A stretch of 9,705 bases of DNA from assembly GCA_030706105.1 (NCBI GenBank), contig JAUZPC010000081.1:1-9705 (forward strand). Reading direction: 5' to 3'. Positions 1 to 7,434 of this stretch are shown one piece after another; within the stretch, counting starts at the first letter, position 1; the number at the start of each line of letters is the position of its first letter. The translations under genes and the position numbers were made by a program. Origin of the DNA: Bacteroidota bacterium. GTDB lineage: Bacteria; Bacteroidota; Ignavibacteria; Ignavibacteriales; Ignavibacteriaceae. The notes beneath the pieces are model-generated. The model worked only from the letters and a program-made list of their open reading frames with translations, ran no database searches and was not told the origin of the DNA.

Positions 1-2922
1 AATTTTTGGGTGGGGACATCAGATGGGTATTTGAATAAATTTGACAGAGCTAAGGATAATTTTGTTAGAATAAATATTGCGGGGCTTATTCAGGCTCCGA
101 CTATCGCAGAAGAAAATTATTATGATTATCCAATCGTCTTCTCAAGGAATACTGTCGGTGCCATTACATTTATAACGGAAGATAATTATGGGAATCTGTG
201 GCTGGGAACCTGGGGCAGAGGAGTTATTATTTATAACCAGGCTACAAAAAAAGTTACTGCCTACCAGCATCAAATAAATACTAATGGTGGGCTTAGCTAC
301 AACAGAGTAAGCAGAATTCTTATTGACGGCTCAACTGTTTGGATAGCTACACTTGGCGGAGGTTTAAATAGAATTGTCAATTATAAGGGGAATTGTAGTA
401 ATTTGCATTTTGAGCATTTCCTTCCTATAAGTGATAAATCTTTTTCTATCACAGGGAAAAGGGTGATGGCTTTATACAAGGATAGGGCCGGGAATATATG
501 GGCGGGATGCTATGATGGCGGGCTAAATAGAATTAATAAAAACAATAAAGACTTTTCACTGGATAAAGTGAAATTTCTTAACTTGAAAAACGGGTATTTT
601 AATTCTATAAATGGTAAAAGTATTATGTCTATTCTGGAAGATAACGAGGGGTATATTTGGGCGGGAACTTTTGGCAGCGGACTCTATAGGGTAGATCCTA
701 ATTCCGGAGCGGCTGTAAACTTTAAAAGTATTCCCGGTGATAGTAAAACCCTTGCAGATAATGACATCCTTTCTTTATATCAGGATAGAGGGAATATTAT
801 TTGGGCAGGGACCCATCTGGGCGAAGGTCTTAATAAAATTCAAAGGAAAAAGAATAAGTTTTATTTATTAAAAGACATTCTGCCTTTTAGCAAACAACCG
901 GTTGATGATGTTGTGTGGGCAGTGTTTGATGACGGGGAGGGCAAAATCTATGTAGGGACTTATCGTAGCGGGATTCAAATTTATGATGAAAAGAAAAAGA
1001 CTCTTAGTAGTATAAAAGCAGGCTCAGGTCAAAGGAATCTTTCTGATAACCATATAAGATCGTTTGCAAAGGATAATTATGGAAATTTATGGGTGGGTAC
1101 ATATAATGGCGGTCTGAACAAAATTAATCTAAAGACCGGTATCATAGATAAATATCTCCATAATCCTTTAGATAAAAACAGCATTGGCGGGAATCAAATA
1201 TTATCAATCTATATCGATAAAAAGAACACAGTCTGGATAGCAAGTTTTGGGGGAGGGCTTAACTCTTTTTCACTTAATAACTCAGACAGGAAAATTGTTT
1301 TTAAAAAATATTTGAATAACCCTTCTGATCAGAAATCCTTAAGTGATAACAGGGTCTATTCCATTCTGGAAGCTAAGGACGGGACCTTCTGGGTCGGTAC
1401 ATTTGGAGGGGGACTAAACAGGCTGAATAAGGACGGGACCTTTAGCAGATTCAGCAATAATCCATCAAATTCAAGAAGTTTAGGCAGCGATAAGGTTATC
1501 TCTATTTTTGAAGATTCCAAAAATAATTTATGGGTTGGAACATATGGTGGAGGCCTTAATAGACTGGACAAAAACACCGGTAGCTTTTATAGATATTCCC
1601 CCAGTAATCTTTTAGAGAGTGATGTAATATATGGCATACTGGAAGATGAGAAGAGAAATATATGGGTCAGTACAAACAACGGTATATATAAGCTAAATAT
1701 AATCACTAATACTGTTTTGCACTTTGACATAAAAGATGGTTTACTAAGCAGAGAATTCAGTGGTGGTGCATATTTTAAATCAATAAGCGGCCGGATGTAT
1801 TTTGGCGGTATTAAAGGAGTTAATTATTTTTCTCCCAATGAGATTGTAATAAATACGCATATCCCGCAGATAGTTATTTCGTCAATTAAAGTATTTGGGA
1901 AACCTGTACAGGGTGAGAAAGATATTATAACGTTGAATTATAATGAGAATTATCTAAATATTGAATTTGCCGCACTGGACTATTCAAATCCCAATGACAA
2001 CCGGTATATGTATAAATTGGAAGGACTTGATAACAACTGGCAGACATCACCCGCTTCTATTAGGACCGCTATATATACAAATCTTTCTCCCGGAGAATAT
2101 GTTTTTAGAGTTATCGGTTCCAATAACGATGAGGTCTGGAACAAGAATGGAATTTCAATCAAGATTATTATCCTTACTCCTTTTTATCAAAAATGGTGGT
2201 TTATTCTTACTGTTTTTTTGCTATTGTCAGGACTGGCTGGTTCTGCTTATACCATAAGAGTTAAGAATATGCTTGCCATAGAGAAACTAAAAGCTAAGTT
2301 GTCAGCCGATCTTCATGATAGCATTGGTTCGGGTTTAACAGAAATATCAATATTAAGTGAACTGACTGCTGCGCAGGTAAATAATAGCTCTTATGATGCT
2401 TCGGGTAATTTAAATACTATCAGCGAAAAGGCAAGGTATTTAATTGATAATATGAGTGATATTGTCTGGGTGGTTAATCCAAAGCGCGATTCTCTTAATG
2501 ACCTCATTTTAAGATTAAAAGATTATTATGCTGATTTGCTATCCGCTATGAACATTTCCTTTAAAACAAATTATTCTGAAGATATTGAAGAATTTAAATT
2601 GTCAATGGAGTATAAGCAAAACCTCTACCTGCTATTAAAGGAAGCAATTAATAATGCAATTAAACACAGTGAATGTAAAAGAATTACGCTTGATGTCTTA
2701 AACGATGGTAAATATCTGGAAATACTATTGTCTGATGATGGAAAGGGCTATGATACTAAGGAATTATCATTAGGTAATGGATTGATAAATATAGAGAAAA
2801 GAGCCAAAATAATTGGAGCCCAGGTTGTGATTTCATCTGAAATGGGGAAAGGGACAAAGATACTATTTAAAGGCCGCATTGGTAATGTTTCTAAGTTTAA
2901 AGCTTTACTTAAAAAGCCATAA
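1..2922 (+). CDS. Two-component sensor histidine kinase with periplasmic double-propeller sensor (5' partial)
   Basis: This is a membrane sensor kinase that would autophosphorylate on His and pass phosphate to a response regulator, probably the next gene. The frame is open to base 1 (first residues NFWVGT, itself a propeller motif), so the start and signal peptide lie outside the window. Counting base 1 as codon 1, 973 residues are visible. About 13 Reg_prop repeats of the form (N/T)-(L/I/V)-W-(V/A)-G-T-x-G-G-L-N-(R/K) begin near bases 1, 193, 334, 493, 652, 796, 943, 1084, 1228, 1384, 1525, 1657 and 1795, consistent with two seven-bladed propellers. A Y_Y_Y domain follows (about codons 640-727), then one transmembrane helix (732-752), a HisKA_3 region with DLHDS (phospho-His codon 772) and a HATPase_c domain: N-box EAINNAIKHS (881-890), G1 DDGKG (912-916), G2 GNG (925-927). 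There is no HAMP, PAS, receiver or AraC domain, so it is a classical rather than hybrid kinase. The ligand is unknown. Confidence 0.93.
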   Translation, partial: NFWVGTSDGYLNKFDRAKDNFVRINIAGLIQAPTIAEENYYDYPIVFSRNTVGAITFITEDNYGNLWLGTWGRGVIIYNQATKKVTAYQHQINTNGGLSYNRVSRILIDGSTVWIATLGGGLNRIVNYKGNCSNLHFEHFLPISDKSFSITGKRVMALYKDRAGNIWAGCYDGGLNRINKNNKDFSLDKVKFLNLKNGYFNSINGKSIMSILEDNEGYIWAGTFGSGLYRVDPNSGAAVNFKSIPGDSKTLADNDILSLYQDRGNIIWAGTHLGEGLNKIQRKKNKFYLLKDILPFSKQPVDDVVWAVFDDGEGKIYVGTYRSGIQIYDEKKKTLSSIKAGSGQRNLSDNHIRSFAKDNYGNLWVGTYNGGLNKINLKTGIIDKYLHNPLDKNSIGGNQILSIYIDKKNTVWIASFGGGLNSFSLNNSDRKIVFKKYLNNPSDQKSLSDNRVYSILEAKDGTFWVGTFGGGLNRLNKDGTFSRFSNNPSNSRSLGSDKVISIFEDSKNNLWVGTYGGGLNRLDKNTGSFYRYSPSNLLESDVIYGILEDEKRNIWVSTNNGIYKLNIITNTVLHFDIKDGLLSREFSGGAYFKSISGRMYFGGIKGVNYFSPNEIVINTHIPQIVISSIKVFGKPVQGEKDIITLNYNENYLNIEFAALDYSNPNDNRYMYKLEGLDNNWQTSPASIRTAIYTNLSPGEYVFRVIGSNNDEVWNKNGISIKIIILTPFYQKWWFILTVFLLLSGLAGSAYTIRVKNMLAIEKLKAKLSADLHDSIGSGLTEISILSELTAAQVNNSSYDASGNLNTISEKARYLIDNMSDIVWVVNPKRDSLNDLILRLKDYYADLLSAMNISFKTNYSEDIEEFKLSMEYKQNLYLLLKEAINNAIKHSECKRITLDVLNDGKYLEILLSDDGKGYDTKELSLGNGLINIEKRAKIIGAQVVISSEMGKGTKILFKGRIGNVSKFKALLKKP

Positions 2923-2977
2923 AAACTACTGAAATCATAAAGTTATATGAATAAATTTAGTACTTTGCAAATGCGGG

Positions 2978-2999
2978 AATTATAAATATTTTTATAATT
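2978..2999. repeat. Perfect 9-bp AT-only inverted repeat upstream of the response regulator
   Basis: AATTATAAA at 2978-2986 and its exact reverse complement TTTATAATT at 2991-2999 are separated by TATT. The dyad ends 21 bases before the regulator start codon, in the 98-base gap after the kinase. It could be an operator for a dimeric regulator, such as the adjacent LuxR-type protein acting on itself, or a weak leader hairpin. All arms are A/T, so chance occurrence in AT-rich DNA is a real alternative. It lacks the GC stem and clean T-run of an intrinsic terminator. The symmetry is seen directly; any function is inference. Confidence 0.45.
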
Positions 3000-3020
3000 A
3001 AAGAAATTAAAATATACAAA

Positions 3021-3659
3021 ATGATAAATACTATAATAGTTGAAGATAATAATACTATAAGAGACGGATTAGCTGCGCTTATTAATGGGACCCCCGGTTA
3101 TTCTTGCATTGGCTCGTATTCAAATTGCGAAAAATTTCTGGAATATTTAGATGAAAAAAATGTTGATGTCGTTTTGATGGATATTGGCTTACCGGGTATG
3201 AATGGTATTGAGGGTGTTAAACTGGCAAAGCAAATAAACCCCGACCTAAATATATTAATGCTTACGGTGTATGAAGAAAGTGAAACTGTATTTGAAGCAT
3301 TATGCGCCGGTGCATGCGGGTATTTAGTAAAGAAAACACCTCCTGCAAGATTGATTGAGGCTATAAAAGAGATATATGAGGGCGGAGCCCCCATGAGCAG
3401 TAGAATTGCAAGAAAGGTAATAACAACATTTAGGCAATTCGGTCCGTCAACTCCAGAATATCCACAATACGATTTAACACATAGGGAAAAAGAAGTTTTA
3501 AATTCATTGGGGGAAGGAAATAATTATCAGCAGATAGCTGATGCCTTATTTATCAGTGTAGATACTGTAAGGCACCATATAAGGAATATATACAAAAAAC
3601 TGCATGTACATTCTCAATCCGAAGCCGTTGCAAAAGCAATCCGGAAGGGATTGATATAA
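3021..3659 (+). CDS. NarL/FixJ-family response regulator (REC + LuxR-type HTH)
   Basis: This is a 212-residue cytoplasmic DNA-binding response regulator, the usual length for the family. The receiver domain spans about residues 2-118, with acidic residues E8-D9, phospho-acceptor D54 in VLMDIGLPG, the switch Thr T82 in MLTVYE and the conserved Lys in GYLVKK (K104). The LuxR-type HTH spans about 148-212: LTHREKEVL opens it and VDTVRHHIRNIYKKL is the recognition-helix region. HisKA_3 kinases characteristically pair with this regulator class, and it follows such a kinase on the same strand, so it is the likely cognate partner. The ATG at 3021 starts exactly at the receiver fold. No convincing Shine-Dalgarno site precedes it; the leader is AT-rich, as in many Bacteroidota genes. 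The 98-base gap allows either read-through from the kinase or its own promoter. Target genes cannot be read from this window. Confidence 0.93.
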   Translation: MINTIIVEDNNTIRDGLAALINGTPGYSCIGSYSNCEKFLEYLDEKNVDVVLMDIGLPGMNGIEGVKLAKQINPDLNILMLTVYEESETVFEALCAGACGYLVKKTPPARLIEAIKEIYEGGAPMSSRIARKVITTFRQFGPSTPEYPQYDLTHREKEVLNSLGEGNNYQQIADALFISVDTVRHHIRNIYKKLHVHSQSEAVAKAIRKGLI

Positions 3660-3673
3660 CAGTTTAGATTAGC

Positions 3674-4147
3674 TCATTCATCAATTTTTACTTCCAGGGA
3701 AATTATGCTATAACCCTTTATTGATTCATAGGCAGCATAAGTAACACCGGTTAAAACAGCCAGCATCCCTAATAAAAAGACAACAGCAATTGTACCTTCT
3801 AAATTTTCTTTTGAAAAGAATTCTATCCCAATTGTCAGGGAGGTCAGCACAAATAGAGCAACTGCTATTGTATAGCAGACTACGGCATTTCTTACCAGCC
3901 GGGATCTAAAGACTAATTGTTTTAACTGAATATTTATACTTCCCAATCTCACATTCTCATCATAACTAAACTCACGGACACCGGCTTTTGAAAATAATCT
4001 TCTTCTTTCTTCATTAAGCAGGCGAACCCGGTTAACAACAATAGAATACTTGTTGTTCATACCAAGAATCAGCAAGCCGCATGCGGAAATCATTATTCCC
4101 GGGGCAAGCATTGCTTGTATAACATTTACTATAGTAATCTGATCCAT
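3674..4147 (-). CDS. DUF2721 family membrane protein
   Basis: This is a 157-residue inner-membrane protein of unknown function, recognised as DUF2721-like from the N-terminal pattern QAMLAPGIMISACGLLIL followed by NNKYS and NRVRLLNEERR. Three hydrophobic helices are visible: about residues 8-30, 88-111 and 118-142. A charged, Arg-rich stretch (40-86) lies between helices 1 and 2 and is probably cytoplasmic or coiled. The short tail ends in EVKIDE. An AGGA at 4150-4153 lies only 2 bases before the ATG, unusually close. An in-frame TGA upstream and the lack of another start codon nevertheless fix the start at 4147. The gene has its own candidate promoter and is insulated from the upstream minus-strand genes by a terminator. 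It converges on the response regulator with 14 bases between stops and no clear terminator there. No biochemical role is known for the family to my knowledge. Confidence 0.82.
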   Translation of the reverse strand: MDQITIVNVIQAMLAPGIMISACGLLILGMNNKYSIVVNRVRLLNEERRRLFSKAGVREFSYDENVRLGSINIQLKQLVFRSRLVRNAVVCYTIAVALFVLTSLTIGIEFFSKENLEGTIAVVFLLGMLAVLTGVTYAAYESIKGYSIISLEVKIDE

Positions 4148-4181
4148 AATCCTATCAATATTTATTCAAAAATAAAAAATA

Positions 4182-4210
4182 AATTTACCAAATCACAGCA
4201 GGCTTATCAA
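4182..4210 (-). promoter_or_regulatory. Candidate sigma70-type promoter for the DUF2721 gene
   Basis: Reading the minus strand, TTGATA (4210-4205, 5 of 6 to the -35 consensus) is followed by a 17-base spacer and TAAATT (4187-4182, 4 of 6 to the -10 consensus). Transcription would begin about 25-30 bases before the ATG at 4147. The position suits the context, because the upstream minus-strand terminator at 4236-4266 would leave this gene needing its own promoter. In AT-rich DNA such matches occur by chance, and a Bacteroidota host would use a different consensus (TTG / TAnnTTTG). This is therefore a candidate only. Confidence 0.35.
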
Positions 4211-4235
4211 AGTAAAAATAATAACAATAGAGAAT

Positions 4236-4266
4236 AAAAAAACCCCTCAGAAGAGAGGGGCTTTTT
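4236..4266 (-). terminator. Intrinsic terminator closing the leftward three-gene run
   Basis: The stem CCCCTC (4243-4248) pairs perfectly with GAGGGG (4255-4260) around a 6-base loop. Read on the minus strand, the hairpin is followed directly by seven T (complement of 4236-4242). It lies 15 bases past the stop of the protease-propeller-barrel gene. The plus-strand reading also gives a T-run (CTTTTT, 4261-4266), so the element could work in both directions, though no plus-strand gene ends here. Confidence 0.92.
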
Positions 4267-4281
4267 ATAAAAATTAGGGAA

Positions 4282-7200
4282 CTAAAAATCTGCGCCGAGC
4301 GAAAAGTAATATTTTGGTACGGAAAATCCTCTTAAATCATAAGACCAGGCAACATCAAACCTAACTAAGAAGTAAAGGAAAAATACTCTTGCGCCTACGC
4401 CGGTACCCATAAGCATATCTTTTGAGACTATTTTGCCATCGCTATTTTTTCCAAAAAGCTGCAAGCTTTTATCTCTGGTCCAGGCAGTCCCCATATCAAG
4501 AAAGACATTCCCCAAAATATTACTGAAAAACAGTGGCAGTCCGCCAGTAACTAAATACCTAATAAACGGGAATCTAAGTTCCATGTTCATCAAAGTATAA
4601 CGCGTTCCAATTTTCTGGGCATAGTCATATCCTCTTAGAGGCAATGCAGCAGTAAGGAATGCAAAATCGGAAGCAGTGGTCAGGGGTATATCAACAGTGG
4701 CAAATTTTCTGTTTATCCAATTTTCAATTCCGCCAATATAAAACCTTTGAGGATTTTTACCATTTGAAACACCGCCTGCAATCCTAAAAGCAAATGAGTA
4801 ATCATAAAAGAACCTAAAATAAGTACGATAATCGCCTAATAACGAATAAAAAGCGAAATCCTTACCCGTAAAGCCGGGATTACCCATTACGTCAAATCTA
4901 TATCTTGTCCCTTCAATTGGTGCCGTATATCCCCATAGTATATTATCATGAATGAAGCTGACAGTTGGGATAACATAATGAACTTTTTCACTTGGTACAC
5001 TTGAATCACTTAGGTCATCTTTAGATACGTTCAAATAACTGATACCCGCATCAAATCTGTAGAATTTATTTAAAGGATAACTCATAGAGAAAACAGCACC
5101 ATAATTTCTGAATCTGAATAAGTCATCATTATAGCCAACAGAGAGGTAAACAAAACGGGCTGTGTGGAACCCTTCAATCCCATAATCAATTCGGTTAGGC
5201 AGATAATAGTAGGCAAGCCCGTAATCACTGTTTTTTAAATCTATTTGAAGACTGGTTACTCCTATTAACCTATGGTTCCCAAGCATATCACTAAAAGAAA
5301 GGACGGTTGTCCCTTCCAAGCCATATAGGGAAGAGTAGCCTGCATTGGCATAGACAATATCAGGTGAAAAAGTGACTTTATATTTATGTACAACGAAATC
5401 ACCTTTCTTGTCTAAGTTATCAGAGAGTTTAAATTTAGTAGTGTCTTCTTTTATTTCTTTAAAAAATTTATTATTCTCAGAACCAAAAATATAGTTGGAT
5501 AGATTAAGCTGAACTGAATCACCGTAAACTTTTGAAGTGTCAACTACAGTCCCGGTGTATATCTGGAAATTATTTGCTAATTTGCTTGTGTCAACAGCCG
5601 TCATTGTAGGTATATTGACTGGTACAACCGTATTCTGTTTTTTAAGCTGATTTACATATAAAGTATTGGAAAGAGAATTAGTATCCAGTTTTACATCAAA
5701 TGGATTGTTCAACACAAAGATATCAAAAGCGGACTCATGCATAGAAGTAAAAGCCATTTTCTTACTATCTTTAGATAAAGAGAGCTGAAATAATCCGCTG
5801 AGCGAGTTTGTAATCGGAATTACTGTTGAATCACCTTTGCTTTCCAGACTTTTCCTATAAATATTATTTATACCGTTTGCATCGCTTATAAATAATAACT
5901 GCTTACCGTCATAAGATACAACCGGACAAGTCTTCTCACTCCCGGGTAAATTTGTAACCCTGTTAATTTTACGAGTGTTAATGTCAATATTATATATATC
6001 GGTCTGGGAATAGTCAGTTTTATAAATTTTAAATGAATCAGCAGGTGCAGACAAGACGTCCATTCTATCTGAAACAAAATAAATCAATTTACTGTCTGCT
6101 GACCAAGCCGGATCAGAATCGGTAAATATATCATTGGTAAGATTTGTAATCGTCTTTGATTCAAAATTATAAATATAAACATCTGACTGGGATGCGTCAT
6201 GTCCAATAAATGCTAAGTATTTGCCATCGGGAGACCATGAAACGCTTTTTATCCCATCCATCTTGAGAGGTAGAACTTCATTGTCTTCGCTTTCAACATC
6301 AATTATATAGATAACATCATAGCCGCTGCTTTTAGCAGAAAGTACAATTTTTTTGCCGTCAGGAGACCATGAGATACCCGGAGTAATAATATTTAATTCT
6401 TCAAAATCACTCGACCTGCTGCCCTTAACCAAACGCTTAATTATCTTCCCATCCAGCGCACTCATTAAATAAAGATCAAAGAAAAAGTTTCTGTTAGTTA
6501 AGAAAGCAATTTTATCACCTTGAGGTGAAATTGCGGGGCTTGTATTATAGAACCCTCCGTCTTTTTTATGATCAGTTAATTTTTTTGAAAAATCTTCAGG
6601 CTCTTTCCTAATTGCCACATCAGGCCAGTATTTTTGCTTTATGTCTTTTTTCCACTTGGCGTTAAGTTCCTCAACGGTAAGCCCGATTGATTCTTTAAAA
6701 CCTAATTCAAAATTGCCGGATCCTTTTATTTTGTTTACCAGCTCGCTTATTTTTTCTTTACCATATTTAGTAGCTATATAATAGAAAACAGACTGACCGC
6801 CTCTATAAGCGAAATAACCATCAAGCCTGTTAATATCCGGTAAATATTCACTAATTGCAGCATCTCTGATGTACATATCTGTTTTAATATCCCAGCCGAG
6901 AGACTGGTATTCTGCCATTCCTTCATTAAACCACAAAGGGAGATTCAACTGAATATTATTTGAGATAATGTTTTGAGCTGTCCCTCCAAAGAAAAGGTCG
7001 TTCATTACAGCATGCGTCAATTCATGGTGGATTAAATGTCTGAATTCCTTGTAAGAGCCCATAAATTGAATAACAACACGATTCTTAAATAACTCAGTAA
7101 ATCCCTCAATCCCTTCCGTCAGGTATTCATCCGTAACGTTTGTTTCCTGAAAGTCGTTTGTGGAGTTATATACTAAAATGCTGATACGGTTATTAATTTT

Positions 7201-7422
7201 ATATTTAAAGCTGTTTTGTATGGAAACTAAAGCTGCTTCGGCAGCATTTGCCGTAAACTCAGCAAGATGAGAACCCTGCTGAGAAAAATAAATATCAAAA
7301 TGTGCTGTTTGTATATAATACCAAGTGAAATCCTTATACTGAACTTTATTCTGTCCAAATTGTGCCAACACACTAATATTTATCAAACATAAAAAAGAAA
7401 ACAAAAAAAATAATTTTTTCAT
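4282..7422 (-). CDS. Exported metallopeptidase / TolB-like propeller / Omp85 (BamA-type) barrel fusion protein
   Basis: This is a 1046-residue outer-membrane protein with three modules (ATG at 7422 = residue 1). The signal peptide is MKKLFFLFSFLCLINISVLA, cut before Q21. A periplasmic metallopeptidase-like domain (about 35-270) carries HHELTH (HExxH = H133 to H137) and a downstream NEGMAEY with E167 as the likely third zinc ligand, 29 residues between H137 and E167, matching MA-clan proteases. Six PD40/TolB-like repeats follow (about 294-575), with motifs such as SWSPDGKKI and SWSPDGKYLAF. After a Ser/Thr/Asn-rich linker (about 575-680), residues 680-1046 form a beta-barrel of Omp85 size. It has the L6-type motif LRGY (929-932), FRFPFIRY-like strands, LVRFDVAWSYDL and a terminal aromatic beta-signal ending in ADF. 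No POTRA domain is visible. Substrate and partners are unknown. It could act in outer-membrane protein assembly or quality control (inference). It is the last gene of a tight run after rnr. Confidence 0.87.
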   Translation of the reverse strand: MKKLFFLFSFLCLINISVLAQFGQNKVQYKDFTWYYIQTAHFDIYFSQQGSHLAEFTANAAEAALVSIQNSFKYKINNRISILVYNSTNDFQETNVTDEYLTEGIEGFTELFKNRVVIQFMGSYKEFRHLIHHELTHAVMNDLFFGGTAQNIISNNIQLNLPLWFNEGMAEYQSLGWDIKTDMYIRDAAISEYLPDINRLDGYFAYRGGQSVFYYIATKYGKEKISELVNKIKGSGNFELGFKESIGLTVEELNAKWKKDIKQKYWPDVAIRKEPEDFSKKLTDHKKDGGFYNTSPAISPQGDKIAFLTNRNFFFDLYLMSALDGKIIKRLVKGSRSSDFEELNIITPGISWSPDGKKIVLSAKSSGYDVIYIIDVESEDNEVLPLKMDGIKSVSWSPDGKYLAFIGHDASQSDVYIYNFESKTITNLTNDIFTDSDPAWSADSKLIYFVSDRMDVLSAPADSFKIYKTDYSQTDIYNIDINTRKINRVTNLPGSEKTCPVVSYDGKQLLFISDANGINNIYRKSLESKGDSTVIPITNSLSGLFQLSLSKDSKKMAFTSMHESAFDIFVLNNPFDVKLDTNSLSNTLYVNQLKKQNTVVPVNIPTMTAVDTSKLANNFQIYTGTVVDTSKVYGDSVQLNLSNYIFGSENNKFFKEIKEDTTKFKLSDNLDKKGDFVVHKYKVTFSPDIVYANAGYSSLYGLEGTTVLSFSDMLGNHRLIGVTSLQIDLKNSDYGLAYYYLPNRIDYGIEGFHTARFVYLSVGYNDDLFRFRNYGAVFSMSYPLNKFYRFDAGISYLNVSKDDLSDSSVPSEKVHYVIPTVSFIHDNILWGYTAPIEGTRYRFDVMGNPGFTGKDFAFYSLLGDYRTYFRFFYDYSFAFRIAGGVSNGKNPQRFYIGGIENWINRKFATVDIPLTTASDFAFLTAALPLRGYDYAQKIGTRYTLMNMELRFPFIRYLVTGGLPLFFSNILGNVFLDMGTAWTRDKSLQLFGKNSDGKIVSKDMLMGTGVGARVFFLYFLVRFDVAWSYDLRGFSVPKYYFSLGADF

Positions 7423-7427
7423 ATTCA

Positions 7428-7432
7428 CACCT
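7428..7432 (-). promoter_or_regulatory. Shine-Dalgarno site that decides the start of the fusion-protein gene
   Basis: On the minus strand AGGTG (7432-7428) is a perfect match to the anti-SD core and lies 5 bases before ATG at 7422. An in-frame GTG at 7428-7426 would add two residues, but it overlaps this very site and has no SD of its own at a workable distance. The ATG, which begins MKKLFF of the signal peptide, is therefore the better start. The site sits in the 12-base gap after the rnr stop. Confidence 0.75.
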
Positions 7433-7434
7433 GC

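Noticed and set aside
10..12. GTG at 10 as the start of the kinase
   Set aside because: The frame is open to base 1 and encodes the first half of a propeller motif (NFWVGT) across this point. A real start also needs an upstream signal peptide, so the gene is truncated by the window edge.
1356..1577. 73-codon minus-strand frame inside the kinase
   Set aside because: It is antisense to the repeated blade region. Its Pro/Leu-rich repeat simply mirrors the GGGLNR-coding repeats.
1980..2162. 60-codon minus-strand frame over the Y_Y_Y domain
   Set aside because: It is antisense to a conserved coding region, with no recognisable motif.
1961..2257. 98-codon plus-strand frame over the Y_Y_Y and membrane region
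   Set aside because: It lies out of frame inside a well-supported domain, with no family resemblance and no ribosome site.
2961..2967. TACTTTG as a Bacteroidota-type -7 element for the response regulator
   Set aside because: The consensus TAnnTTTG is matched only with one base missing, and no TTG lies at the -33 position. The same heptamer occurs on the minus strand at 4208-4214, also without a -33 partner.
3098..3394. 98-codon minus-strand frame over the receiver domain
   Set aside because: It is antisense to conserved receiver motifs and has no recognisable protein features.
3650..3690. ATTGAT...ATCAAT inverted repeat with trailing T-run as a terminator for the regulator
   Set aside because: It has only a 6-bp AT-rich stem around a 24-base loop. 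It is too weak to support as an intrinsic terminator.
5886..6077. 63-codon minus-strand frame in the propeller segment of the fusion protein
   Set aside because: It is out of frame within PD40 repeats that are clearly coding.
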